Source of the DNA: CAZNVB01 sp964651495
Lineage (GTDB): Bacteria; Acidobacteriota; Aminicenantia; Aminicenantales; UBA8522
Direction: 5' to 3'
DNA: 37,455 bases
Assembly (NCBI GenBank): GCA_964651495.1
Contig: CAZYWP010000014.1
Location: 1 to 37,455, forward strand
Shown here piece by piece: positions 1-8,584 of the stretch. Under the pieces are notes generated by a model. The model was given only the letters and a program-made list of their open reading frames with translations. It was not told the DNA's origin and did not search any database. Made by a program: the position numbers and the translations under genes. Position 1 is the first letter of the stretch. Each line of letters starts with the position of its first letter.

Positions 1-9
1 GAGTAAAAG

Positions 10-963
10 ATGAGAGGCCTAGTCTCGACCGATTCAACAGAAGCCGGCCGCGCCGAACCGGGGCCGGAAAAAACACAGCTTCTGGTGATCGAAGACAGAA
101 GGGGACAGCGGTCGTCTCTTCCCCGTTTTCTGAGCCGGATGGAATACGAGTATCTGTTTGCCCTCCAGGGAAACGAGAATTTTCTGGGCCTTTCTCATAA
201 TGGGACATGCGCAGCGCCTTGGATCGGGGACGAAACAAATGCGCAGAAGATTTTCCTGGCCAAAGAGGCCATGAAGGACCTCAGCCTTTGGTATGAGCAT
301 ATTTTCCGCGACAGGGATGATCTGGACGAGGAAGACTTTGCCGAGAAACAGATTTTCTTCAACTCCAACCTGATTCATTTCATCGCCGCTACGGATGACA
401 ACGAAGACACCGTCGGCCATTCCCAGTTCGTCGCCAGCTACACCCTGCTACTCAGCCGGGAGTTGGGGATCGAAGACAAAAAGTTTCTAGCCGACATCGA
501 GAGGGGAGCGCTGCTGCATGATATCGGCAAGATCGGGATTCCTGAATCGATCCTGCGCAAAAAGGGACCGCTAACTCTGTTCGAGAGGGAGATTATCAAA
601 GACCACCCCCTGCTTGGTTTCAAGCTGATCGAGGAATTCGCCTTCCTCCAGAGAGCGGCCCAGGTTGTCCTGCATCACCACGAACATTATAACGGCCTCG
701 GCTACCCCTATGGGCTGGCTGGAGAGCAGATTCCCCTAGAAGCCAGGCTCTTCTCGCTGGCCGACACCGTCGACGCCATCACTTCCGACCGGCCTTACCG
801 GCAGGGAAGAAGCTTTGAAGAGGCGCGGCGTGAGATCGAACGGCACAGCGGGAGCCAATTTGACCCCGCCCTGGTGGAGGTCTTCCTCTCCATCCCCGAA
901 GCGAGATGGCAGAAAACGAAAATGGAGACCTTGAGAAGGCTCCGTCTCCCCACCGTTCACTGA
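10..963 (+). CDS. HD-GYP domain phosphodiesterase-like protein
   Basis: Predicted 317-residue cytoplasmic HD-GYP protein. This family hydrolyses cyclic di-GMP and lowers its level. Seen in sequence: HD pair H170-D171 in LLHDIGKIGIP, H137, H199, the HHHEHYNGLGYP block (about 222-233) that corresponds to the HHE..GxGYP signature, and ADTVDAITSDRPYR (251-264). Residues 1 to about 115 match no receiver, PAS or GAF domain that I recognise, so the input signal is unknown. No membrane segment is seen. The ATG lies at the very edge of the window and upstream sequence is missing, so a longer start cannot be excluded. Its 3' end overlaps the convergent LutBA-like gene by 7 bp. The HD-GYP call is firm; activity on c-di-GMP is inferred from the family. 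Confidence 0.9.
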   Translation: MRGLVSTDSTEAGRAEPGPEKTQLLVIEDRRGQRSSLPRFLSRMEYEYLFALQGNENFLGLSHNGTCAAPWIGDETNAQKIFLAKEAMKDLSLWYEHIFRDRDDLDEEDFAEKQIFFNSNLIHFIAATDDNEDTVGHSQFVASYTLLLSRELGIEDKKFLADIERGALLHDIGKIGIPESILRKKGPLTLFEREIIKDHPLLGFKLIEEFAFLQRAAQVVLHHHEHYNGLGYPYGLAGEQIPLEARLFSLADTVDAITSDRPYRQGRSFEEARREIERHSGSQFDPALVEVFLSIPEARWQKTKMETLRRLRLPTVH

Positions 964-3131
964 TTGCTTTGGCCCGGTCTTTCCGACGCGTTTCCCGATT
1001 TCTGACCCCTGCTGTCCCCGTCGAGTCCCTCCTGATCGATCAGCGCGGCCAGGATTTCCGCCGTGTGGAAGGACCGGACCGGATGATCCTCTTCATGTAA
1101 ACCCGAACGGAGCTGGAAGAGACAGCCGGGGCAGTCGGTGGCCACGACGGAGGCCCGGCTTTCCTTTATTTCCCTCTTCTTGTTTTTCCACAGATGAGCG
1201 GAAATGGCGGGGTTGTGAAAGGAAAAAACGCCGCAAAAGCCGCAGCAGGACGGTGGCTCCTTTGCCGCCGCAATCTCAAACCCGAGCGAGCTCAGAAGCT
1301 CCGTCGGCCTGCCGCCGGGCTTCAACTCGGCCAGGTAATGGCAGGGATAGTGATAATAGATCGTGCCTTGGCCGGTGCGCCCGACTTTCAACGGGACTTC
1401 CCCCCGATCGGCCACGAAGGTCGTGAAATCGACGACCCTGTCGCGCCAGCGAAGGGCCCGGCTATCCAGCTTGGGATAGTGATTTTTGAGGACCGCGTGC
1501 CCGGTCGGACAGACAGTCAAGATGTAGTCGGGGTCCTCTTGCTCGAACGAGCGGAGGTTCTGCTCGGCCAGCGCCCGCACCGCCTTTTCATCTCCGAGGT
1601 GAAGGCTGGGAGCGCCGCAGCAAGCCTGTCCTTCCGGAAGCACCGCTGTATAGCCGAGATGGCGAAGGGTTTTGAGCACGCCTTCTCGGACTTCGGGGAA
1701 AAAGAACTTAACCAGGCACCCCTGGAAAAAGTAGACCTTTCTGCTATCCCCGCGGACGGCCGGGGCCCCTTTCTGCGGCTTGAGGAGGGGGAGCCTTTTC
1801 CCTCTGGCCCAGACGAGCGGCAATGACCGGAGATGGCCGTTTTTTTGCCAGAGTCGCTGGACTCTGGCCAGGAGTGAGGCTCCCATTTCAGCTGCCGCTC
1901 GCCTCCGAAATAGGGAGGACAGCGCTTTTTCCACGGCGGATGGCCCCTGCGCCGTCTTGAGCTTCACCAGGAGCTCTCCGGTGGGGATTCCGACCGGACA
2001 GAAATCTTCACACTTCTTGCAGTCGGCGCAGAAGGCCAAGGTCTTGGCTGACTCCGCTACCGAGTCCGTCATCGCCGTCAGGAGCGTCCCGATGCCCCCC
2101 GGATATACAGGCCCTCCAAAGACGTGGCCGCCCACCGACTGAAAAACCGGGCAGACGAGCATGCAGCCGCCGCATTTCAGGCAGTAGAGGACTTCGTGAA
2201 AGTCCTCGTTTTCGGCCAGGGCGAGCCGGCCGTTGTCGAGGATGATGATATGGACTTCCTCCGGGCCGTGAACGCCGGTGACGAGCTCTTTCTCGATATC
2301 GGTGGTCGAGCTGGGCCCGGTGATGAAGGATACATAGGAAGTCAGCTTTCGGCCGGCCGACGCCGCCGTCAGAGCCTTGAGAAGAGTTGTCGCTTCTTCC
2401 ATGGTCGCGACGAATTTTTCCGTCGTGACCAGGGCGATATGGACGGGAGGGAGGGTGGTAACAAGGCGGGCATTCCCTTCATTGCTGACGATGACGAGAG
2501 TGCCGGATTCGGCGACGGCGAAATTCGCCCCGGAGATGCCGATATCCGCCTGGAAAAAGTATTTCCTCATTTCCTCGCGGGCAAGGCGGACTATTCCTGT
2601 GGCCTCGGCCGGCACCGGGCGGCCCAGCCGGCGGCACAGCAGTTCCGCCACTTCTTCTTTGGTTTTGTGCAAGGCCGGGGCGGTGATGTGGGAAGGCCGC
2701 TCACCCGCCAGCTGGACGATCCACTCTCCGAGGTCAGTCTCCACGACCTGGAACCCACCGGCCTCGAGGAAACCGTTCAGCTTGATTTCCTGGCTGACCA
2801 TGGATTTTGACTTAACGATGAGCTTCGCCTTTTTCTGCCGCGCGATTTTTAATATCAGGTCCAGGGCCTCTTGAGGCTGGGAGGCCCGGTGGACGAGCGC
2901 TCCGGCCCTGGCCGCCTCGCGGCTGAAATCATCGATCAGCCGGGGAAGCTCGCGGACGTTCTTTTCCCGGATTTCCCGGGCCTTCTTTTTATATTCCTCC
3001 CACGGGATTTCCCGGCTCAGAGGTTCGAATTTTTTATAGTGCTGGCCGGAGGCGCGGCCGAGCGCTTTCTGCAGGTTGATGTCTTTGAGGGCCCGCCAGA
3101 CCTTCCTCTTCTGGCGCAGGCGGGAAAGCAA
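957..3131 (-). CDS. Fused LutB-LutA-like iron-sulfur oxidoreductase (LUD + 2x4Fe-4S + CCG domains)
   Basis: 724-residue soluble protein joining what are usually two proteins of the lactate-utilisation (LutABC/LldEFG) system. The LUD-type domain spans about 60-310. Two ferredoxin-like clusters follow, C317/C320/C323/C327 and C368/C371/C374/C378. The C-terminal half carries two CCG (DUF224) repeats: C472, C504-C505-G, C541; then C597, C629-C630-G, C667 and C670. By family it should pass electrons from a 2-hydroxyacid, probably lactate, to the quinone pool; the substrate is inference. The start is TTG, placed directly after the ftsK stop codon, with AAGGAG six bases upstream inside the last ftsK codons, so it is probably translationally coupled. 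No lutC-like gene is visible nearby. Confidence 0.88.
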   Translation of the reverse strand: MLSRLRQKRKVWRALKDINLQKALGRASGQHYKKFEPLSREIPWEEYKKKAREIREKNVRELPRLIDDFSREAARAGALVHRASQPQEALDLILKIARQKKAKLIVKSKSMVSQEIKLNGFLEAGGFQVVETDLGEWIVQLAGERPSHITAPALHKTKEEVAELLCRRLGRPVPAEATGIVRLAREEMRKYFFQADIGISGANFAVAESGTLVIVSNEGNARLVTTLPPVHIALVTTEKFVATMEEATTLLKALTAASAGRKLTSYVSFITGPSSTTDIEKELVTGVHGPEEVHIIILDNGRLALAENEDFHEVLYCLKCGGCMLVCPVFQSVGGHVFGGPVYPGGIGTLLTAMTDSVAESAKTLAFCADCKKCEDFCPVGIPTGELLVKLKTAQGPSAVEKALSSLFRRRAAAEMGASLLARVQRLWQKNGHLRSLPLVWARGKRLPLLKPQKGAPAVRGDSRKVYFFQGCLVKFFFPEVREGVLKTLRHLGYTAVLPEGQACCGAPSLHLGDEKAVRALAEQNLRSFEQEDPDYILTVCPTGHAVLKNHYPKLDSRALRWRDRVVDFTTFVADRGEVPLKVGRTGQGTIYYHYPCHYLAELKPGGRPTELLSSLGFEIAAAKEPPSCCGFCGVFSFHNPAISAHLWKNKKREIKESRASVVATDCPGCLFQLRSGLHEEDHPVRSFHTAEILAALIDQEGLDGDSRGQKSGNASERPGQSNQ

Positions 3132-5471
3132 TCAGGACTCCTTTTCTTTTTTAGACAGGTAGGACTGGGAATCGACCAGGATCTCCCTCGGCTTGCTGCC
3201 CTCCGAGGGGCCGAGGAGGCCCTCCTGTTCCATCTGGTCGATGATCCGGGCCGCCCGGGCGTAGCCGAGCCTCAGCTTCCTCTGGAGCCACGACGCCGAA
3301 GCCTGGCCGGTGGCGAGGACGAGCTTGACCGCTTCTTCATAGAGCTGGTCCTTTTCGTCCGATCCTTCCCACCCCTGCTCGGCCGGGGCTTTGACGAACC
3401 TGACCAGCTTGGTGTCGAATTCGGGAGCCCGCTGCTCCTTGACGAATTTGACCAGACGGGTGACTTCCGGCATGGAGATGTAAGCGCAGTGCAGCCGGAT
3501 CAGCCGCGGATAATTGGGAGGCATGAAAAGCATGTCTCCCAGCCCGAGCAGCTTGTCGGCCCCCGAGGCGTCGATGATAATCCGGGAGTCCACTTTCGAG
3601 GGCACGCGGAAGGCGATCCGGCTGGAGAAGTTGTTCTTGATCGTCCCGGTGATGACGTCGATGGACGGCCGTTGGGTGGCCATGACCAGGTGGATGCCCA
3701 CGGCCCGGGCAAGCTGGGCCAGACGGGCGATGCAGTACTCAATCTCCTGGGCGCCGATCATCATTAACTCGGCCAGCTCGTCGATGATGATGACGATGTA
3801 AGGAAGGGGCTTGTGCTTCTTGAGCTCCTCGTCGCTCAGTTCTCCCTTTTTCTCCTTCAGGATTTTATTGACCTGGTGGTTGTACTGGATGATGTCCCTG
3901 CACTTGAGGTGGCTGAGGCGGTGATAGCGTTCCTCCATCTTTTTGATGGCGTCCATCAGGATGCCGCCCGCCTTCTTCGGGTCGTTGATGACCGGACTGA
4001 GGAGATGAGGAATGCCGTCATAGAGGGTGAATTCGAGGCGCTTGGGGTCGATCAGGATGAGCTTGACCTCGTCGGGGCTCGCCTTGTAAAGGATGCTGGC
4101 GATGAGGGCATTCAGGGCGACGCTCTTTCCCGTTCCGGTGGCCCCGGCGATGAGAAGATGGGGCATGATCGAAAGGTCGGTGACATAGACCTCGCCGTGG
4201 ATGGTCTTGCCCAGGGCGAAGGTCAGCTTGGAGGGGGACTTGATGAATTTTTCGGACTGGATGATATCCCGGAGCTTGATAATCTCCCTCCTGTTGTTGG
4301 GGATTTCCACCCCCAGCGAGGACTTGCCCGGGATTCGCTGGATCCTCACCGACTCGGCCCCCAGGGCGAGGGAGAGGTCCTCGGAGAGGTTCGCCACCTG
4401 GCTGACCTTGATCCCGGGATTGGGATAGAATTCGTAGGTCGTGATGACGGGGCCGGGATGATATTCCTTGACCTCGCCCTCGACGCGGAATTCCTTGAGC
4501 TTTTCCTCGATCCGCGTCTTTTTTTCGTACAGCTCCTCCCTGTCGATCTGTTCGGACGGCGCTCCGGGGTCGAGCAGGGTGAAGGGCGGAAGGTTGTAGT
4601 CGCCTTTCTTCTCCATCTCGGGAAAAAGGAGTTTATCCGGCCGGGCGGGGGGCTGGATGAGCATCGGCTCCGGCCGCTCCCCCTTCTTGAGCGTTTTTTT
4701 CGCCTCTTTTTTGTCTTTTCCTTTTATTTTTTCTTCTTCCTCTTCCTTGTCCGCTTCTTCTTCCGTTCTTCTCTGGGGCTTTTCCGCAGCCTGAGTGTAC
4801 TTCCCGATCACTTTTTTCCGCATTTTCTCCTTGGCCTTGGATTTCCTGTAATCGGTGATGCGAATCCGGACATTCTTAAAAGCGAAACTCAAAAAACGGG
4901 TGAAGAAACGGAAAAGCCTGCCCAGCGAAAACTCGGTCGAGAAGAGGATGAAAAGCAGAAGCAGGGCGAGGAGAAAAATAAGCGACCCGGCCTGGCTGAA
5001 ATAGCGAACGAGAAATGAGGAGAAAAGTTCGCCCGTCAGGCCGCCGGCCTGGATATCGGCCCCCTGCCACGATAAGCGGTGGAAGAGCAGAGAAGATAGC
5101 GAGCCGAGGAGCAAGAGGAAAAAAAGGCCCCCGCCGAACCTTCGGACAAGACGCGGGTCACCCCGGGGCGCCAGGGCTCTCACGCCCAGATAGCCGAACA
5201 GGAGCGGGAGGAGAAAAGCCGCCAGCCCGAAGAGCTGAAGAAAGGTCTCGGCCAGTGACGCGCCGACCCTGCCGCCGAAGTTGTGGGCTTTATAACCGGG
5301 AGAGGTGACGCTGGTCCAAGACGGGTCACGGGCGTCGTAGCTGACCAGGCTGATAATACAATAAATGCCGAAAAGCAGGATCAGGACGCCGAAGACCTCC
5401 CCGGACCGGAAAGCCTTTTTCCGCGAGGCTTTAGCCGGCGCCGCCGGCTTCTTTTTTTTTCGCCTCTTCAT
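3132..5471 (-). CDS. ftsK: DNA translocase FtsK/SpoIIIE
   Basis: 779-residue septal DNA pump that moves chromosome ends through the closing division site and activates dimer resolution. Seen: four or five hydrophobic segments in the first 200 residues, a Lys/Glu-rich linker, the translocase motor with Walker A GATGTGKS (about 443-450) and Walker B IVIIIDELAEL, and a C-terminal gamma winged helix (ASWLQRKLRLGYARAARIIDQM). An ATG 38 codons further upstream would run into the barrel-protein gene and adds no recognisable sequence, so the start at MKRRKKKK is preferred. A consensus TATAAT with an extended TG lies 7 bases before this ATG, which predicts a leaderless mRNA. First gene of a pair with the LutBA-like gene. 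Confidence 0.95.
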   Translation of the reverse strand: MKRRKKKKPAAPAKASRKKAFRSGEVFGVLILLFGIYCIISLVSYDARDPSWTSVTSPGYKAHNFGGRVGASLAETFLQLFGLAAFLLPLLFGYLGVRALAPRGDPRLVRRFGGGLFFLLLLGSLSSLLFHRLSWQGADIQAGGLTGELFSSFLVRYFSQAGSLIFLLALLLLFILFSTEFSLGRLFRFFTRFLSFAFKNVRIRITDYRKSKAKEKMRKKVIGKYTQAAEKPQRRTEEEADKEEEEEKIKGKDKKEAKKTLKKGERPEPMLIQPPARPDKLLFPEMEKKGDYNLPPFTLLDPGAPSEQIDREELYEKKTRIEEKLKEFRVEGEVKEYHPGPVITTYEFYPNPGIKVSQVANLSEDLSLALGAESVRIQRIPGKSSLGVEIPNNRREIIKLRDIIQSEKFIKSPSKLTFALGKTIHGEVYVTDLSIMPHLLIAGATGTGKSVALNALIASILYKASPDEVKLILIDPKRLEFTLYDGIPHLLSPVINDPKKAGGILMDAIKKMEERYHRLSHLKCRDIIQYNHQVNKILKEKKGELSDEELKKHKPLPYIVIIIDELAELMMIGAQEIEYCIARLAQLARAVGIHLVMATQRPSIDVITGTIKNNFSSRIAFRVPSKVDSRIIIDASGADKLLGLGDMLFMPPNYPRLIRLHCAYISMPEVTRLVKFVKEQRAPEFDTKLVRFVKAPAEQGWEGSDEKDQLYEEAVKLVLATGQASASWLQRKLRLGYARAARIIDQMEQEGLLGPSEGSKPREILVDSQSYLSKKEKES

Positions 5472-5478
5472 CGCCAGA

Positions 5479-5487
5479 ATTATAGCA
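5479..5487 (-). promoter_or_regulatory. Extended -10 promoter of ftsK (leaderless)
   Basis: On the minus strand TGCTATAAT reads directly towards ftsK, with the hexamer ending 7 bases before the ATG. Normal -10 to +1 spacing puts the transcription start at the A of the ATG. The -35 region is poor, which is common for extended -10 promoters. No Shine-Dalgarno sequence is present. Confidence 0.6.
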
Positions 5488-5544
5488 CACCTGACGTTGA
5501 ATTCTGAAAGATGGGAAAGGACAGGGGGATACGGACGCGACCGC

Positions 5545-6138
5545 TCAGAAAGCAAAGACGAGGCCGGCCCCGTACTCCAAACCACCCAATTGAACTCGGA
5601 TACCCTCCAGCTCGGCCCGGGCCCAGGTGTATTTAACTTTCAGGTTGAGCATCAGCGGCACGGTCTTATTGAACCTGAGATAAGTTCCTCCAGTCACATG
5701 ATAGCCGTTGGCATAGTTCAGGGTCGTCCCGATGGGGTTGTCCTCGTAGTAAAAATAGAAGTCAAGGCCCCCCCCGACATAGGGGTTGAAGAGGCCGAGG
5801 GGGAAAATGTAGCGGAGTCCCAGGGAAATCGGGACCATATAGAAGTCGGTTTTTTCTTTGGAAAAACTCAGCTCGCCCTGGCGGGAGTAGTATTTCACTT
5901 CGAGATAGAAATTGACGTCGGAGACGATGGCCGAGGACAGGGCCAGACCGCTCATCAGGCCGCCCGTGGGATAGACGGCTTCAAAGCGGGGCTCGTTCAT
6001 GTCGTAGCTTCCAAACAGGACCTCTAAAGAACCCTGGCGGATCGGTCGGTCAGCGGCCGGATAAGCGAGGACATTTAAGAGCAGGAACGAATATAGTAAG
6101 AATATCCAATTGCGGTGAAAATGCTGTTTGACCAACAT
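5545..6138 (-). CDS. Outer-membrane beta-barrel-like protein, signal peptide
   Basis: 197-residue predicted exported protein. Residues about 10-26 form a hydrophobic signal segment ending near LAYPA. The remainder alternates aromatic and polar residues in strand-like stretches (SLGLRYIFPLGLFNPYVGGG, LDFYFYYEDN, LNLKVKYTWARAEL). The chain ends in GAGLVFAF, a C-terminal Phe typical of barrels inserted by the BAM machinery. It resembles small eight-stranded OmpA/OmpW-like or porin-family barrels, but I cannot name a family. The start is set by a strong AAGGAGGA just upstream; in-frame starts further upstream lie in a predicted leader. Function unknown. Confidence 0.75.
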   Translation of the reverse strand: MLVKQHFHRNWIFLLYSFLLLNVLAYPAADRPIRQGSLEVLFGSYDMNEPRFEAVYPTGGLMSGLALSSAIVSDVNFYLEVKYYSRQGELSFSKEKTDFYMVPISLGLRYIFPLGLFNPYVGGGLDFYFYYEDNPIGTTLNYANGYHVTGGTYLRFNKTVPLMLNLKVKYTWARAELEGIRVQLGGLEYGAGLVFAF

Positions 6139-6288
6139 ATTCCTCCTTCTCGAGAGCATTTCTGCCGGTCGGCTTTTCCTGGATCGTCGACTGGCCTGAA
6201 GGACCGTTGCCCATCGCTTTTCCCAAGACGACGGGGCACAAGATCTACGTCCGGCGCATATCATAGCATGACCCGACACGCCGAGCAA
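6139..6288 (-). promoter_or_regulatory. Promoter and long 5' UTR of the barrel protein
   Basis: Minus-strand TTGCTC (6283-6288) and TATGAT (6260-6265) are 17 bp apart, giving a start near 6253 and a leader of about 115 bases before the ATG at 6138. The leader can form a closing GCCGG/CCGGC helix, and an internal TCCTTC is complementary to GAAGGA of the Shine-Dalgarno region. A regulatory leader is possible, but no known riboswitch class was recognised. Confidence 0.4.
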
Positions 6289-6398
6289 GATGAGATCACC
6301 GGGAAGTCCCCCCTTCCTCCTTCCGATTCTTCCGGGAATTTGAATATAGGCGGCGGGTGCGATTTCGAGAGGAATGGTTTATACTGAGGAAAGCAGAC

Positions 6399-7415
6399 AT
6401 GAGGATAGAAAGAATCGCGTTCCTGCCTCTCATCGCCGCCCTGTGCCTGTTTTGCGGCTGTACGGGAAATGATCAGCCCGGTGACAACTCCCGGGAGGGC
6501 GAGGCCGGAACGCCGCAACTCCAGGCCCAGGTCCCTTTCCCCGGCCGAATTGTTTTTCAGTCCGACCTGGATGGCGATAATGAGATCTTTCTTCTGACGA
6601 GTCGGGAACTGAAACAGCTTACGCACAACACCTGGGATGACCGCTATCCGCGCTGGTCGCCCGACGGTCAGAAAATCGCTTTCTCGGCCAACCCGAGAGG
6701 CAATTTTGATATCCATATCATGGACGATCAGGGTGAGAACGTGACCGCAGTGACTGATTCTCCAGAAGACGAAGTGGACGTCGCCTGGGTTCCAGGCCAG
6801 GAGAGCCTCGTCTACTCGGAGAGACGGAAAAAGGCGTTCGGCAGCAGGTTCACCATCTGGATGATCGACCCTGGCTCGAAGGTCAAGAAAAAGGCGATCC
6901 CCGGGTTCGATGAATCAAATCAGCTTCCCGATGTCTCCCCCCACGATCCCTGGCTGGCTTTCACCGGCAAGAGGACAATCGGCTGGGATGCTCTCTTGTA
7001 TGATTGGAGGGAGGGAAAAATCAGAGATTTGACAACAGGAGGGAAGTCCTGCCGTCCCCGCTTTTCCTCCGACGGACAGATGATCGCCTATGTCTCGTCC
7101 GAAGCGGACGGCAAGGGCGACATCTGGACGATCAACGCGGATGGGAGCGCCCGGCGGAGGGTCACCGAACGGGACGACGCCTATGATTATTTTCCTTCCT
7201 GGTCGCCGGATGGAACGCAGATTGTCTTTGGCTCGAATTATAAGGACCATTACGCGGACAAGGGGGAATGGGACCTCTACCTGGTCAGGGTGAGCGACCA
7301 GACCGTCACGCTTTTGTTTGCTTCGCCGGGAAAGGACGTCTTTCCCGACTGGCAAAGGAGAATCGTGCCCGAATCAATCGGGGAACCCCTCAACAGGTTG
7401 AGATCGCTCCGCTGA
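6399..7415 (+). CDS. TolB-like WD40-type beta-propeller lipoprotein
   Basis: 338-residue exported protein. The N-terminus MRIERIAFLP is followed by a hydrophobic stretch and FCGC at 18-21, a plausible lipobox with Cys21 lipidated. The body contains repeated PD40/TolB-type blades: YPRWSPDGQKIAFSA, CRPRFSSDGQMIAYVS and YFPSWSPDGTQIVFGS, each followed by a D-[IL]-[WY/H] strand. Such propellers usually bind partner proteins or glycans in the periplasm. It is shorter than full TolB and lacks an obvious N-terminal TolB domain, so it is not called tolB. The start was chosen for GAGGAAAG about 6 bases upstream and because it begins a clean signal peptide. Convergent with the radical SAM gene, 9 bp apart. 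Confidence 0.82.
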   Translation: MRIERIAFLPLIAALCLFCGCTGNDQPGDNSREGEAGTPQLQAQVPFPGRIVFQSDLDGDNEIFLLTSRELKQLTHNTWDDRYPRWSPDGQKIAFSANPRGNFDIHIMDDQGENVTAVTDSPEDEVDVAWVPGQESLVYSERRKKAFGSRFTIWMIDPGSKVKKKAIPGFDESNQLPDVSPHDPWLAFTGKRTIGWDALLYDWREGKIRDLTTGGKSCRPRFSSDGQMIAYVSSEADGKGDIWTINADGSARRRVTERDDAYDYFPSWSPDGTQIVFGSNYKDHYADKGEWDLYLVRVSDQTVTLLFASPGKDVFPDWQRRIVPESIGEPLNRLRSLR

Positions 7416-7424
7416 ACGCCGAGC

Positions 7425-8402
7425 TCAGGGCATTTTCTTGAGCAGGAACTTCCACAGATATTCTTTAGGCACTCCCAGGATCTGTTCTCTCCACAGACGG
7501 TCGCAGCCGGCGCAGGTTTCGAGGTCGGCGATGTCGCCGCGGAGGATCTTGGTCCGCAGCCGGACCATCTGATCGTTGTTCCAGATTTGCCTCAGCGGCG
7601 CATCCCGGACGTTGCCCAGCGTCAGGCATCCGTGGAAATCCTGGGTGCAGGGGAGGACCGAGCCGTCCCAGAAAATGATCAGCGCCTGCCACAGGAAAGT
7701 GCAGGGGACGTATTTTTTCTTTTTCCGTTCCGGGCCGATCTCGCCGGCCCAATTGTGCATTTCCTTGACTTCGATCCGGTCGAGAGGCAGACCCTTGAAA
7801 TTGTCCAGGAATGCTCTCTTCTGCCGCTCGTCGACTCCGGCGTAGATTTCCGGGAAGTCGATGAGCTCGAGGGCCGCGTACGGCGTCTTGGAGCGGAGAT
7901 CGCGCTTTATCTCGAGGAAGCGGACGATGTTGCGGATGGTCTTCGCGAAATCGGCGTTGACCCGGATGCTCTCATACGTTTTTTGATCGTAGCCGTCGAA
8001 GGAAAAGGAAATCTGGTCGAGGCCGGCGGCGATGAGGGCGCGGGACTTCTCTTCGTCGAGCAGGGTCGCGTTGGTGTGGAATTTGGTCGTGATTCCCGCG
8101 TCGCGGGCATACTTCACCATCCGGGGGAATTCGGGGTGGAGGAGACCTTCGCCCCGATGGATGAGGTTGGCATCGAAGACGAAGGCGCGGGCCTCGTCGA
8201 TGATCTTCTGGAACAGGCCGAAGTCCATGAACCCCTTTTCCTCCTTCTTGAGGCTCTGGTTGGGGCACATGACGCAGCGGAGGTTGCAGACGCTCGTCGT
8301 CTCGACCCAGATCCTGGCGGGGAGGTAAGAGAGGCGGACTTTTCGTCTTTTATAGCTCCAGAATACGCGGGCCAGCCGCTTGTAATATTGGATCCGGCTC
8401 AC
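7425..8402 (-). CDS. Radical SAM/SPASM domain protein
   Basis: 325-residue predicted iron-sulfur enzyme. The radical SAM signature CNLRCVMC gives C39, C43 and C46 for the [4Fe-4S]-SAM cluster. A C-terminal SPASM-type segment has further cysteines (PCTFLWQ, VLPCTQDFHGC, then CAGC) that would hold an auxiliary cluster. The WDGSVLPCTQD...GN...IW pattern is typical of SPASM proteins. The substrate is unknown: the family includes RiPP-maturing enzymes, sulfatase maturases and envelope-biosynthesis enzymes. It sits at the end of a glycosyltransferase run, which favours an envelope role. The GTG at 8402 has AGGA at good spacing; a GTG at 8531 would add 43 unconvincing residues with no clear ribosome site. 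Confidence 0.85.
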   Translation of the reverse strand: MSRIQYYKRLARVFWSYKRRKVRLSYLPARIWVETTSVCNLRCVMCPNQSLKKEEKGFMDFGLFQKIIDEARAFVFDANLIHRGEGLLHPEFPRMVKYARDAGITTKFHTNATLLDEEKSRALIAAGLDQISFSFDGYDQKTYESIRVNADFAKTIRNIVRFLEIKRDLRSKTPYAALELIDFPEIYAGVDERQKRAFLDNFKGLPLDRIEVKEMHNWAGEIGPERKKKKYVPCTFLWQALIIFWDGSVLPCTQDFHGCLTLGNVRDAPLRQIWNNDQMVRLRTKILRGDIADLETCAGCDRLWREQILGVPKEYLWKFLLKKMP

Positions 8403-8584
8403 TCGAGTTCCTATCTGTCGTCGGCGCTTTCTCGCACCCTGCTTTATACCATTCTCCAGGGATTCCCGCAACGGCAGGGAATCATCCGGAATCGCCGCAA
8501 GAAACACTCGCCGGGTCCTGTCTCGGTTCACCCCCGGCGGGGGACCCCCGAACCGCTCGGCCCGCCGAGTGTTTATTTCGGGAA

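Noticed and set aside
5472..5585. Upstream start for ftsK adding 38 residues
   Set aside because: It overlaps the barrel-protein gene, crosses the TATAAT of the ftsK promoter and adds nothing like FtsK.
6139..6253. c-di-GMP riboswitch in the barrel-protein leader
   Set aside because: A few segments (GGGCAA, GACG, AAAAGCC) recall the class I core, but the order and spacing do not fit the aptamer.
8403..8531. N-terminal extension of the radical SAM protein from GTG 8531
   Set aside because: No ribosome site, Arg-rich low-quality sequence; the GTG at 8402 has AGGA at proper spacing.
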